Shown piece after piece: positions 33,161 to 42,280 of a stretch of 64,000 nucleotides of DNA. The translations under genes and the position numbers were made by a program. This DNA comes from Bacteroidota bacterium (GTDB lineage Bacteria; Bacteroidota; Bacteroidia; Chitinophagales; Chitinophagaceae), in NCBI GenBank assembly GCA_023386045.1, contig JAEWKK010000010.1, positions 62,001 through 126,000 of the forward strand, given 5' to 3'. The notes under the pieces are model-generated. The model was not told the DNA's origin and ran no database searches. It worked only from the letters and a program-made list of their open reading frames with translations. Every line of letters starts with the position of its first letter. Within the stretch, counting starts at the first letter, position 1.

Positions 33161-34387
33161 TCATTCAGAGTGCTGGTTACCCGCCAGCACTTTTTTTATG
33201 GCCTGACCTTTCAGAAGACATTCCTCCCATTCACTTTCAGGATCGCTGTAGTGAGTGATGCCTGAACCTGTCTGGTAAGAAAGATATCCTGAAGCTGCAT
33301 TGTACATCAGGCTTCTGATCACCACATTGAAATCAAAATCACCTTTCGGATCAATGTATCCAACGGTTCCTGAAAATATGCCCCTGGGTGTGGGTTCAAA
33401 TTCATCTATCAGTTGCATTACCCTGTGTTTTGGTGCACCTGTCATGGAACCCATGGGAAAGGTAGCCCTGATGATATCAGAGAATTTCAGCTCTTCGCTG
33501 AGTTCTCCGGTGATCGTGGAAATCATCTGGTGAACCTGGGGGTAGGTATAAACGCCAAAGAGTTCTTCCACTCTTACGGAAGCATCCCTGCATATCCTGG
33601 TCAGGTCGTTTCTAAGAAGGTCCACGATCATTACATTCTCTGCCCGGTCTTTCCTGCTTTGCTCTAATTCCTGTTTGAGAAGAAGATCATTTTCCGCGTT
33701 CTGTAAATCTCTTTTGATGGTACCCTTCATGGGTTGTGCAACTACCTTTCCATTTGTTGCCGTGATAAATCTTTCAGGGCTGGCGCAGATAAGGTACTGG
33801 TCATTTACCCGGTAAAATGCAGAGAATGGATTGGGTGAAGCTAATGTGAGCGCACGATAAACTTCAAGAGGATTGATCTCTGCTTCCTCAGCAAAAAATT
33901 CCTGGCAAAAATTTATCTCATAACAATCTCCCAGCAGAATGTGTTTTTGCAGGCCCCTGATCTTATCCAGGTATTCCGATTTTGTTAATCGCTGATTTAT
34001 TTCAACCGCTTTTATCGGAGCCGAGGTAATCTCGATTTGAATCAGCGCCTCATAAATTGCATCCGGATCATTCGCATGAATGGTCAGTTCATTTTTTTTC
34101 AACTGCATTAAAATGGCAGGATGAAAGAAGAAAGCAGGAGGAAAACCTATCCTTTCAACTTTAGAGGAAGCATTCAGGTGATGGATGCTATCTTTTAATT
34201 CATAAGAAAGATGACCAAAGGCCCAGCCTCCTTTTTGAAGAAAGCCATCAATTTCATCCAGGTCAGTTCCTCCAACCCAGTCGGTAGCTTCTGTTGCAAG
34301 GAGGCAATCGTAATGATGCGGGTGAATGTTATAATCACAGCTATCTAAAAAACAAAAGATGTTGAACTGATTTGTCCAGCTCAACAT
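33161..34387 (-). CDS. pabB: aminodeoxychorismate synthase component I
   Basis: From ATG 34387 the product has 408 residues. It belongs to the chorismate-utilising family: QPMKGTIKRD, ENVMIVDLLRNDLTRIC, and FPMGSMTGAPKHRVM, then SGTVGYI near the end. PabB turns chorismate and ammonia into aminodeoxychorismate for folate; the paralogue TrpE makes anthranilate. PMKGT in place of PIAGT of TrpE, and the short length, favour PabB. No PabA or PabC neighbour is present, so glutaminase supply comes from elsewhere. The last 25 bases of coding sequence double as a transcription terminator for the opposite gene. A GTG at 34408 is the alternative start. Confidence 0.85.
   Translation of the reverse strand: MLSWTNQFNIFCFLDSCDYNIHPHHYDCLLATEATDWVGGTDLDEIDGFLQKGGWAFGHLSYELKDSIHHLNASSKVERIGFPPAFFFHPAILMQLKKNELTIHANDPDAIYEALIQIEITSAPIKAVEINQRLTKSEYLDKIRGLQKHILLGDCYEINFCQEFFAEEAEINPLEVYRALTLASPNPFSAFYRVNDQYLICASPERFITATNGKVVAQPMKGTIKRDLQNAENDLLLKQELEQSRKDRAENVMIVDLLRNDLTRICRDASVRVEELFGVYTYPQVHQMISTITGELSEELKFSDIIRATFPMGSMTGAPKHRVMQLIDEFEPTPRGIFSGTVGYIDPKGDFDFNVVIRSLMYNAASGYLSYQTGSGITHYSDPESEWEECLLKGQAIKKVLAGNQHSE
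33169..33197 (+). terminator. intrinsic terminator for the transglycosylase, inside pabB
   Basis: Stem AGTGCTGG / CCAGCACT with loop TTACCCG and a seven-T run. It lies 20 bp after the transglycosylase stop and within the last codons of the convergent pabB gene. Confidence 0.85.
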
Positions 34388-34464
34388 CTTTGCTTTTACT
34401 GTGGCCACATCCTGTACCCGGTAAGATTTGTTCTTCAGGGCTGGTGTGTTATAAAGTTTGAGAA

Positions 34465-34857
34465 TTAAAAATCTTCATCCTCATCATCAAAGCTGTCGCC
34501 ATCGTTGAAGAGGTCTTTGAATTCATCATCGTTCTCGATTTTAAAATCATCATCATCTTCACCTTTGGAAGCTTTTCCTTTTTTTGATTTAGGCAGATCA
34601 AATTCCTCAAAATCAGGATCCCACTCTTCTTCTTCTTCAGCCTTATCCCAGTCATCATCCTCCACAACATCATCATCATCTTCGTCATCATCATCAGCTT
34701 TTCCTTTTTTGGATGGCTGTGCGGGTGTATCCTCCACGTCGTCATCATCATCCTCCTCCTCTGTTTTTTTGGGTTTGGATGCTGCTTTTTTCGCCTGTGA
34801 AATAATGTCGGCTAATAATGTTTCGGTGGTTGTTTCTTCTGCTAAGATTACTTCCAT
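34465..34857 (-). CDS. highly acidic low-complexity protein
   Basis: The 130-residue protein is about 44 percent Asp plus Glu, in runs such as DDDDDVED and AEEEEEWDPDFEEF, broken by short basic patches (KKGK appears three times). The first 25 residues (VILAEETTTETLLADIISQAKKA) could form a helix; the rest is probably disordered. No domain is recognised. It resembles in composition the acidic tail of RNA polymerase delta and some histone-chaperone-like proteins, but that is only similarity in charge. It sits alone between purA and pabB on the same strand as both, 87 bp after purA. Start is ATG at 34857. Confidence 0.6.
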   Translation of the reverse strand: MEVILAEETTTETLLADIISQAKKAASKPKKTEEEDDDDDVEDTPAQPSKKGKADDDDEDDDDVVEDDDWDKAEEEEEWDPDFEEFDLPKSKKGKASKGEDDDDFKIENDDEFKDLFNDGDSFDDEDEDF

Positions 34858-34943
34858 ATATACTGGTGATTACGCTGTAAAATTTGGTTGAAGATTTTAA
34901 TTCGCCAAATTTTGAAAAAATATTTTTTTCGACAATATGGGAC

Positions 34944-36212
34944 TCAGAGTATTACGATCTGATCGCGCCCCGGTCCGTTAGAGATATAATGCACTTTTGC
35001 AGAAAGATTGTCGTTGATAAACCCGATATATTTCTTCATTTCTGCAGGAAGTGAAGCAGGATCTTTCAGAACCGAGCTATCAGTTTTCCAACCTTTCAGT
35101 GTTTCATAATGCGGTGTTATGGCAGTATTCATCATCTGGAAAGGAACTTCTTTGGTTTTCTTACCATTGATTTCATATGAAGTGCAGATGCTGAGGTCAC
35201 TGAATGAATCCAGTACATCAGCCTTTGTCATTACGATTTGTGTTACACCATTCAACATACAGGCATATTGCAGGGCCACCAGGTCCATCCAGCCGCAGCG
35301 GCGCGGACGGCCAGTAGTTGCGCCAAATTCATTACCCAACTTCCTGAGTTCTTCACCTGTGGCGTCTTCGAGTTCTGTAGGAAAGGGCCCGCTGCCTACT
35401 CTTGTGCAGTAAGCCTTGCTCACTCCTATTACCTCCCTGATCTTCTGAGGTGCTACACCCAATCCGGTACAAACGCCTGCAGAAATAGTATTGGAAGAAG
35501 TGACAAAAGGGAAGGTTCCAAAATCGATATCGAGCATGCTTCCCTGTGCGCCCTCGGCAAGTACTTTTTTACCTGAAGAAATTTTCTCGTTGATAAAATA
35601 TTCACCATTGACGATGTTCAGCGTTTTCAAAAATTCAATGGCATCAAAGAATTCTTCTTCCCAGCCAGAAATATCTTCATGAAAATTATAATTATCCAGG
35701 AGCTTCTGATGCTTTAAACGAAGCTTGATATAAGAAGTAGTAAAGTTGCGGTTGAGCAGGTCGCCTACACGCAAGCCATTTCTACCGGTTTTATCCATGT
35801 AAGCAGGACCAATTCCTTTTAGGGTAGAACCGATCTTGTCGTTTCCTTTGGATAATTCAGCAGCTTTATCCAGTGCACGGTGGGTTGGCAGAATGATCTG
35901 CGTACGTTCGGAAATAAAAAGATTTTTTTTCAGGTCAACACCAAAACCTGCTACGGTATCTGATTCTTTTTTTAACGTGACCGGATCAAGCACCACACCA
36001 TTACCAATAAGGTTTACTGTATTCTGGTGAAAGACACCGGAAGGAATCTGGTGCAGGACGATCTTTTTATTTTCCTTTCCTACGTAAAGTGTATGTCCTG
36101 CATTGGGACCGCCCTGGAATCGGGCAATCACATCATAATCTGATGCGAAATAATCAACGATCTTTCCTTTTCCTTCATCACCCCATTGTAAACCAAGAAT
36201 TACATCAACCAT
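34944..36212 (-). CDS. purA: adenylosuccinate synthetase
   Basis: The 422-residue enzyme joins IMP and aspartate with GTP in the first committed step to AMP. LGLQWGDEGKGKIVD (residues 7-21) contains the GDEGKGK loop with the catalytic aspartate, GGPNAGHT follows (about 34-41) with the catalytic histidine, and the C-terminal substrate loop is present as TTGRPRRCGWMDLV. Length is usual for the family. Start is ATG at 36212. It lies about 106 bp after the rel gene, on the same strand, but a terminator-like hairpin separates them. Confidence 0.97.
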   Translation of the reverse strand: MVDVILGLQWGDEGKGKIVDYFASDYDVIARFQGGPNAGHTLYVGKENKKIVLHQIPSGVFHQNTVNLIGNGVVLDPVTLKKESDTVAGFGVDLKKNLFISERTQIILPTHRALDKAAELSKGNDKIGSTLKGIGPAYMDKTGRNGLRVGDLLNRNFTTSYIKLRLKHQKLLDNYNFHEDISGWEEEFFDAIEFLKTLNIVNGEYFINEKISSGKKVLAEGAQGSMLDIDFGTFPFVTSSNTISAGVCTGLGVAPQKIREVIGVSKAYCTRVGSGPFPTELEDATGEELRKLGNEFGATTGRPRRCGWMDLVALQYACMLNGVTQIVMTKADVLDSFSDLSICTSYEINGKKTKEVPFQMMNTAITPHYETLKGWKTDSSVLKDPASLPAEMKKYIGFINDNLSAKVHYISNGPGRDQIVIL

Positions 36213-36255
36213 AAAAATATTTTTCCGAGTATGTTTAGGCAGGCAAATGTAACTC

Positions 36256-36290
36256 TCAAAAAAATAGCCATCGGATTTTCGACGGCTATT
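36256..36290 (-). terminator. intrinsic terminator after the rel gene
   Basis: On the minus strand the stem AATAGCC / GGCTATT with inner partial pairing is followed by a long T-run. It lies between the rel stop and the purA start. Confidence 0.85.
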
Positions 36291-36318
36291 CCTCCAACTA
36301 TTTATTCACTCTTGTGCA

Positions 36319-38553
36319 TCAGTTTAAGGCTTCCGTTTCAAACCTTTCCACGGACTGTATGCCCTGAAGGGATTTCAGCCGCTTTACAAGTTCATCCAGT
36401 TCTTCCTTATCGTGCACGAATAGCCTGATGGTTCCTTCAAATACGCCTTCCTTTGATTCAATTGTGATCGCAGAAATATTAATTCTCATATCACCACTGA
36501 TCACGGTTGTGATCTTGTTTACCACACCCACATCATCCATACCTACAATACGCAAACCTGTAAGGAAAGAAATCTCCTTGTTCTTGGCCCATTTTGTTTT
36601 AACGATGCGGTGGCCATAATTTGACATCAGCTTTGCAGCATTGGGACAATTGGTCCTGTGAATGGTCAGCCCCTTACCTGTTGTAACAAAACCAAATACA
36701 TCATCACCCGGGATTGGCTTGCAGCAGTTGGCCAGGGTGTACATGATCTTATCACTGCTTTCACCAAATATGATGAGTTCTGTATCTTTTTTTGGAATTG
36801 CAGGATGATATTCAGGTTTTGGCTCAATATGCCTGAGAGGTTTCGGCGCTTCCAGTCTTTCGCCGCTCACCTTGAATTCTTTCAGTTCCTTGAGGTCAAT
36901 ATTTTTTACAGCAACCTGGTAAAACAATTCTAACGGTGAGGGTAGTTTGTAAAAGCTCACCATTTCATCAATATTCTGGACATTCATGGCCACACCTAAT
37001 CCTTCCAGCTTTCTTTGCACGGTATAGCGTCCTTCGTCGGCCACTGCTTTTTTTTCTTCCTTGAGCGAATCCTTGATCCTTGTACGGGCTTTGGCAGTTA
37101 CTACGAAATTGAGCCAGTCTTCAGAGGGTTTTTGCTTATTGGAAGTGATGATCTCCACCTGGTCGCCGCTGCGCAGTTTGTGACTGATGGGCACCAGTTT
37201 GTGATTGACCTTGGCTCCAATACATTTTACGCCCACTTCACTGTGTACGGCAAAAGCAAAGTCCAGAGCAGTGGCTCCAATGGGCAGCATTTTTACATCA
37301 CCCTTGGGTGTATAGATATAAATTTCTTCGGCAAGAAAGCTTCTTTTAAAATCGTGGAGGAAGTCAACAGAGTCCACGTCCTGCGTGGTGATTACCTCCC
37401 TGATCTGGCTGAACCATTTGTCGAAGCGGCTTTCATCCGTTGCTCCTTCCTTGTATTTCCAGTGAGCAGCCAGTCCTTTCTCCGCAATCTCATTCATTCT
37501 CTTCGTACGGATCTGTACTTCCACCCATTTACCCTGTGGACCCATTACTGTGGTATGCAGTGCTTCGTAACCATTGCTCTTAGGATTACTGAGCCAGTCG
37601 CGAAGGCGTTCGGGAGAAGGAGTGTATTCATCTGTGATCATGGAATAGACCTTCCAGCAGTCTTCCTTTTCTTTTTCAGGAGCGGCATTTACAATGATGC
37701 GGATGGCAAAAAGGTCATAAACTTCTTCGAAGCTCACTCCTTTTTTCTTCATCTTGTTCCAGATAGAGTGAATGCTTTTGGGTCTGCCATGGATCTCGAA
37801 ATCAAATCCGGCTTTCTCCAGTTTATCTTTCAGTGGTTTGATGAATTCATTGATGAACCTTGACCTTTCTCTTTTAGTTTCTGCCAGTTTGCGGGCGATT
37901 TCGCGGTAGGTATCAGGCTCCAGGTATTTCATGGCAAGGTCTTCCATCTCTGTCTTGATGTTATAAAGGCCCATGCGGTGAGCCAGTGGAGCATATACAT
38001 ACACGGTTTCGGAAGAGATCTTCAGCTGTTTTTCGGTCTTCATGCTGTCGAGCGTGCGCATATTGTGCAGTCGGTCGGCCAGCTTGATCAGTATGACCCT
38101 TGGATCATCGGTAAGTGTCAGTAATATTTTCCTGAAGTTTTCCGCCTGCTGAGAAGCATTGACATCAATGACGTTGGATATCTTGGTAAGACCATCAACG
38201 ATCTTGGTGATCTCGGGACCAAATTCGCGCTGTACATCTTCGAGGCTGATGTCAGTGTCTTCTACGGTATCATGCAGAAGAGAACAGATGGTAGAGCGAA
38301 CACCCAGGCCAATTTCTTCCACGCAGATGCGGGCCACGGCCAGAGGATGAAGAATGTAGGGCTCACCACTTTTACGGCGCATGCTTTTATGCGCTTCTGC
38401 AGCCATTTCGAAGGCATTGCGAATGAGTTTACGGTCTCCGGGTTTGATCCTTGATTTCAGGCCGCGAAGGAGGGCACGGTATTCACGGAGGATCAGCTTT
38501 TTTTCCTGTTCTTCATTAAGATTGTACTTCGGTATCTGCGCTACAGTTTCCAT
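36319..38553 (-). CDS. rel: Rel/SpoT-family (p)ppGpp synthetase/hydrolase
   Basis: From ATG 38553 the protein has 744 residues. Domains in order: HD hydrolase (YILHPLAVARICVEE and LLHDTVEDTD, about residues 55-200), RelA/SpoT synthetase (HGRPKSIHSIWNKMKKKG and EVYDLFAIRII, about 240-360), TGS (IYIYTPKGDVKMLPIGATALDFAF), a helical/zinc-finger region (ANCCKPIPGDDVFGFVTTGKGLTIHRTNCPN) and a C-terminal ACT domain. The intact HDTVED motif and the RPKS synthetase loop suggest a bifunctional enzyme that makes and destroys the alarmone. The frame opens upstream to 38628 through intergenic repeats, and I reject that extension. Confidence 0.95.
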   Translation of the reverse strand: METVAQIPKYNLNEEQEKKLILREYRALLRGLKSRIKPGDRKLIRNAFEMAAEAHKSMRRKSGEPYILHPLAVARICVEEIGLGVRSTICSLLHDTVEDTDISLEDVQREFGPEITKIVDGLTKISNVIDVNASQQAENFRKILLTLTDDPRVILIKLADRLHNMRTLDSMKTEKQLKISSETVYVYAPLAHRMGLYNIKTEMEDLAMKYLEPDTYREIARKLAETKRERSRFINEFIKPLKDKLEKAGFDFEIHGRPKSIHSIWNKMKKKGVSFEEVYDLFAIRIIVNAAPEKEKEDCWKVYSMITDEYTPSPERLRDWLSNPKSNGYEALHTTVMGPQGKWVEVQIRTKRMNEIAEKGLAAHWKYKEGATDESRFDKWFSQIREVITTQDVDSVDFLHDFKRSFLAEEIYIYTPKGDVKMLPIGATALDFAFAVHSEVGVKCIGAKVNHKLVPISHKLRSGDQVEIITSNKQKPSEDWLNFVVTAKARTRIKDSLKEEKKAVADEGRYTVQRKLEGLGVAMNVQNIDEMVSFYKLPSPLELFYQVAVKNIDLKELKEFKVSGERLEAPKPLRHIEPKPEYHPAIPKKDTELIIFGESSDKIMYTLANCCKPIPGDDVFGFVTTGKGLTIHRTNCPNAAKLMSNYGHRIVKTKWAKNKEISFLTGLRIVGMDDVGVVNKITTVISGDMRINISAITIESKEGVFEGTIRLFVHDKEELDELVKRLKSLQGIQSVERFETEALN

Positions 38554-38576
38554 GTAAAACGAATTTACTGTATTTT

Positions 38577-38910
38577 CCTTCGCTTCGCTCAGGAGGACAA
38601 TGGATGAAGGGCTCAGGAGGACAATCACAGATTACACTGATCACAGATTACACAGATTTCACAGATCACTAAAGATATAATGACACTTTGGTACCTCTAT
38701 TTTTCAAAAAGGATATACTCCTATAAGAAAATTCATCTGTGTTCCCTTTGCTTCGCTCAGGAGGACAAGGGGAAGGGGAACTGGGGAGGAAAATGAATCC
38801 AATCTGTATTCATCTGTGTTCCCTTCGCTTCGCTCAGGAAGACAACCGGCTTCCATCTGTGTTAATCTGTGTAATCTGTGATAGAATTCATCTGCGCAAT
38901 CTGTGATTAA
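38577..38910. repeat. gene-free repeat cluster: CAGATTAC words and GCTTCGCTCAGGAGGACAA words
   Basis: CAGATTAC words run forward at 38624-38665 and in reverse at 38855-38909, so they form an inverted pair around about 190 bp. Four copies of a word ending GCTTCGCTCAGGAGGACAA lie at 38577-38600, 38611-38624 (partial), 38744-38767 and 38821-38845. The segment 38639-38665 is identical to the right arm of the GxxExxY cassette. No gene is visible. Confidence 0.75.
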
Positions 38911-38941
38911 AAAAGCCACCCCCATTAAACGGGGATGGCCT
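38911..38941 (-). terminator. intrinsic terminator after the PorP/SprF gene
   Basis: On the minus strand GCCATCCCC pairs with GGGGGTGGC (one mismatch) around a 7-base loop, followed by a T-run. Confidence 0.88.
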
Positions 38942-38962
38942 TCACATAGCAAGCAGTTAGTT

Positions 38963-39859
38963 TTACTTCAGAAAATCATAACGGAGCAGGAATTCATGTC
39001 CGCTGGTACCCTTCTCGTATAAACTTAAAGAAGAGTTATAGATATCAAATGAATAGCCGATGTTGAAGCGCTGTTTGATTCGCAAACCTGCTGAGATCAG
39101 CCATGCCTGGTCTTTTCTCCAGGTCAGGCCATACCAGAAAAGATTGTTGTGCTCCACTCTTGCGCCACCCTGAATTTCCGTAGGTGCGTTGGGAAGATAG
39201 ATAACAAGAAGGTTGGGGATGATCCTGGTTACCTTATCTACATCCCAGTTGTAATTACCATGGAGGTAATAGTGACGGGCCAGCATGGCTTCTTCGGTTG
39301 GGTTGCCGGAACCTTCATAAAGATTCAGTTTTGACTGCACCAACTGGCTGGCAGAAATACCCAGCTGCCACTTGGGAGAATTGTAGGCAATACCAAAACC
39401 TGCATCGGCCTTGATCCTGCTTTCATCACCCTGGATCACTGGGTCATTACCCAAAGCATCTATCAGCTTGGATTTGTCATATGACCATTGCAGTACTCTT
39501 GCTTCCAGTCCCAGGGAGAAAGTAGCATTATTCTTCATGGGGATGTGATAAGCATATGAAGTTTGCAGGCCATTATAAGTCAGAGGTCCTGTTTGATCGT
39601 TATAGATATAACCACCCAGTCCCACTTTAGCGCCTTTTAAATATGTATTCGCGAATAGCAATCCGGTTTGAGGACCGCCGGGCATATCACCCCATAATTT
39701 TCTGAATGTTCCACCCAGTTCTGTATGCTGCCTGCCACCCGCTGTAGCCGGGTTGTGCATCACACCATACATGTCATAAAAACTGGAAGTACTTAATTGT
39801 TGCGCGCCAGCGCCCATCGCAGTCAAAAGCATCAGAATAAAAAACTGAAAGCGTTTCAT
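38963..39859 (-). CDS. PorP/SprF-family outer-membrane protein
   Basis: The 298-residue protein has a signal peptide (about residues 1-19, ending GAGAQQ) and the PorP/SprF pattern: early SSFYDMYGVMHNPATAGGRQHTELGGTFRKLWGDMPGGPQT, then alternating beta strands ending with ASLLRYDFL-like residues (EFLLRYDFLK). PorP/SprF proteins are outer-membrane barrels tied to type IX secretion, in several cases needed to place one partner adhesin at the surface. It follows by 21 bp the large gliding-domain protein, so the two are co-transcribed; it probably serves that partner. Start is ATG at 39859. Confidence 0.9.
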   Translation of the reverse strand: MKRFQFFILMLLTAMGAGAQQLSTSSFYDMYGVMHNPATAGGRQHTELGGTFRKLWGDMPGGPQTGLLFANTYLKGAKVGLGGYIYNDQTGPLTYNGLQTSYAYHIPMKNNATFSLGLEARVLQWSYDKSKLIDALGNDPVIQGDESRIKADAGFGIAYNSPKWQLGISASQLVQSKLNLYEGSGNPTEEAMLARHYYLHGNYNWDVDKVTRIIPNLLVIYLPNAPTEIQGGARVEHNNLFWYGLTWRKDQAWLISAGLRIKQRFNIGYSFDIYNSSLSLYEKGTSGHEFLLRYDFLK

Positions 39860-39880
39860 AACAGTAGTTTGAATTAGTAG

Positions 39881-41869
39881 TTATCTCAAGATGGTTACAT
39901 TGCCTTTGTAATAGATCTTCTTGCCGCTGATCAGCTCAACGGTGAGCACATAATAATAAGTGCCGTCAGGAAGGTTTTTGCCTTTGTAGGTGCCGTCCCA
40001 GTTGTTCTTGTATTCATTGCTTTCGAAGACCTTGCCTCCGTAGCGGTTGAACACTTCCACTTTTGCTTTCACCAGGCAGGCGCCCAGGTTCACCATCCAC
40101 ACATCATTGATGCCATCACCATTTGGTGTAAAGGCATTCTGCGGATCAAAGCAATTGAGCACAGTTACTTCCACTTCATCGGTAGAGGTACATCCCTGTG
40201 GTGAGGTAGCTGTAAGTGTATAAGTCGTAGTCTGGTTAGGACCGGCCATGGGATTGAGAATGTTGGAAGCTGAAAGGCCAGTTGGTGGTGTCCACATATA
40301 AGTGCCCGGACCCGCTGTTGCCTGCAGCTGAACATAGTCGCCATTGATTACGCTCAGGTCTGGTCCGGCGTTGATTTGTGGACCAGGGAATAAGGTAACA
40401 TTAATGGTATCTCTCCTGGTGCAGGGACCTTGTGTGGAGGATACAATAAATGATCCATTAGTTGAAGGCGTGATAACAGGTTGCGCTACCGTAGCAGAGC
40501 TGAATGTGCCGGGACCATTCCATACATAAGCCGTACCTGCAGATGTTACACGTGGTGTAAACGAAGCACCCACGCAAATGGAAGTATCTGTTGGCAGTGC
40601 ACTGATTGAAAGATTATTTGTAAGTGTTAAAGTAGCTGACTGGCTGAAGCTGCAATTGTTAGCATTCTGGATCGTCACTACATAATTACCGGCAGGAAGA
40701 TTATTAAAGGTATTGCTAGCCTGGAAAGCGCCACCATTCAGGCTGTACTGGAATACACCGCTTCCACCTACAACGCTTGCTGTGATGCTGCCACCACCGC
40801 TACAATCAGAATTTACCTGTGACAAGGTAAATGTGGGTGTCAATTTTTTCACATAGATAGTATCATAAAAACTTACATCCTGCGATACATCATTACACTG
40901 GCCATAGGTCAGTTTCAAAACATAGGCAGTGCTGTCAGCAGAAGGACAAACGTTGCCGAAGTTCAGGTTCATGCTTCCTGGTGTCATACCAGCAGTAGTG
41001 GTATCACCGGTATTCACTACGTTTCCATTCACCAGGAGTTGTGCGCTTTTAAATCTTGTAACGCCACCGCTTGGTGTGAAACGGAAAGCCGTATCCATTC
41101 CTGTTGTTCCCCAAACAGTAGCATTGTATCCAGGTACAGCCACCGCCTGTGAGCCCGTGCCCTGTACACCCAGGATGGCCAGACCACTGTTCCATCCGGA
41201 GCAAACAGGTTTGTCCTTTACATATACTTCAATAATGCCGGTGCTTTCATAAAGCACCATCTGGTGAGTGGCAAACATGCTGGTGCCGCAGCTGAAATAA
41301 GGAATGTGGGAATAGCTGGCGATCAGTCTCCTGTTAGGTGCAGTGCCTTCAATCCTGTATTCAATTTTAGAGTTAGTAGAAGCATCTGCGTAATCAATAT
41401 CAATATCATGATAAGGACCGAAGATCATATTGGGAGCATAAGCTGTATTGGGAATAGCACCTGTTGTATTGCTGATGCTATAGCCGCTTCCTGATCCGGA
41501 TCTGGTAATATCAAAAGTGATGGCAGAGTTAGTACCTATCAATAATGATGGAAAAGTGTTGCCATAAAAACAAAAAGGGAAAGACACAGGAAGACTCCAG
41601 CGGTCGTCAAATATGGTTGTAGTACCTAATATGGTTGTAACATCAATACCGCCCGGCGTAGTATAGGCAAAGGGCAGGTAAGGCATGGAGCTCACAATAT
41701 AATCATTGGTCTGCCTGATATCCGGTACAACAGCTGAAATGGTTGTACAGTTGGTGCCACAGGGTAGAGTGATATTCCTGCTGGGGATCGTAAACACCGT
41801 TGCAGGATTTTGGGACCAGGACTCTAGAAAGGGCAATAAAAACAATACGAGTAAAAATTTACGTCTCAT
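39881..41869 (-). CDS. surface protein with gliding-motility C-terminal (CHU_C) domain
   Basis: From ATG 41869 the protein has 662 residues with a signal peptide (RRKFLLVLFLLPFLESWSQ). The middle contains Ig-like/PKD-like repeats (SDCSGGGSITASVVGGSGVFQYSL, about 350-420; ATSPQGCTSTDEVEVTVLNC) and the last 90 residues are the CHU_C gliding-motility-associated domain: DPQNAFTPNGDGINDVWMV, VEVFNRYGGKVFES, NWDGTYKGKNLPDGTYYYVL. That domain is a type B T9SS secretion signal. So it is a secreted or cell-surface protein, perhaps an adhesin. The frame extends to 41995, but a clean signal peptide favours 41869. Paired with the PorP/SprF gene. Confidence 0.88.
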   Translation of the reverse strand: MRRKFLLVLFLLPFLESWSQNPATVFTIPSRNITLPCGTNCTTISAVVPDIRQTNDYIVSSMPYLPFAYTTPGGIDVTTILGTTTIFDDRWSLPVSFPFCFYGNTFPSLLIGTNSAITFDITRSGSGSGYSISNTTGAIPNTAYAPNMIFGPYHDIDIDYADASTNSKIEYRIEGTAPNRRLIASYSHIPYFSCGTSMFATHQMVLYESTGIIEVYVKDKPVCSGWNSGLAILGVQGTGSQAVAVPGYNATVWGTTGMDTAFRFTPSGGVTRFKSAQLLVNGNVVNTGDTTTAGMTPGSMNLNFGNVCPSADSTAYVLKLTYGQCNDVSQDVSFYDTIYVKKLTPTFTLSQVNSDCSGGGSITASVVGGSGVFQYSLNGGAFQASNTFNNLPAGNYVVTIQNANNCSFSQSATLTLTNNLSISALPTDTSICVGASFTPRVTSAGTAYVWNGPGTFSSATVAQPVITPSTNGSFIVSSTQGPCTRRDTINVTLFPGPQINAGPDLSVINGDYVQLQATAGPGTYMWTPPTGLSASNILNPMAGPNQTTTYTLTATSPQGCTSTDEVEVTVLNCFDPQNAFTPNGDGINDVWMVNLGACLVKAKVEVFNRYGGKVFESNEYKNNWDGTYKGKNLPDGTYYYVLTVELISGKKIYYKGNVTILR

Positions 41870-42193
41870 ACGCAGCGCATTTGAATCTTTTAAAGTGACA
41901 GGGATTTGACGGTCTTCGCAGGATGGGATTTTATACCCCCGAAACATTCGTAAAAGAATAAAGGAGATGCCAAACCTAAGATTTTTTTCAAACACGAACT
42001 CAAATTTTTTTAACTATTTGTTCATAGTTGGAGATATATAACTTTCCTTCAATACCCTTTTTTAAAACTTGAATCCCTTACATTTGCAGCCCTGCAAAAA
42101 CAGCATCGAAAGATGCGGACTGAACACTGCAGTACTCTCTTTGAATTATTAATGACCGGCTGATCTTTTTAAATATGATCATCATGGTTTTTT
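41870..42193. other. 324-bp divergent region between surface protein and tRNA-Leu
   Basis: AT-rich promoter region. TACATTTG at 42079-42086 matches the -7 consensus for the tRNA/tig direction, about 108 bp before the tRNA, but no -33 TTG is placed correctly. No other gene or RNA fold is evident. Confidence 0.4.
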
Positions 42194-42275
42194 GCGGGTG
42201 TGGCGAAATTGGTAGACGTATCAGACTTAGGATCTGACGCCGCGAGGCATGGGGGTTCGAGTCCCTCCACCCGCA
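42194..42275 (+). tRNA. tRNA-Leu (anticodon UAG)
   Basis: An 82-base cloverleaf with acceptor stem GCGGGTG / CACCCGC, D-loop GGCGAAATTGGTAGAC, anticodon stem TCAGA / TCTGA with loop CTTAGGA (anticodon UAG), a long variable arm as expected for class II tRNA, and T-arm GGGTTCGAGTCCC. CCA is not encoded. It lies 68 bp before tig, with a strong hairpin between them. Confidence 0.95.
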
Positions 42276-42280
42276 CAGCA

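Noticed and set aside
38554..38628. Longer start for the Rel/SpoT protein
   Set aside because: The added residues translate the GCTTCGCTCAGGAGGACAA repeat word, which is intergenic elsewhere in the same gap.
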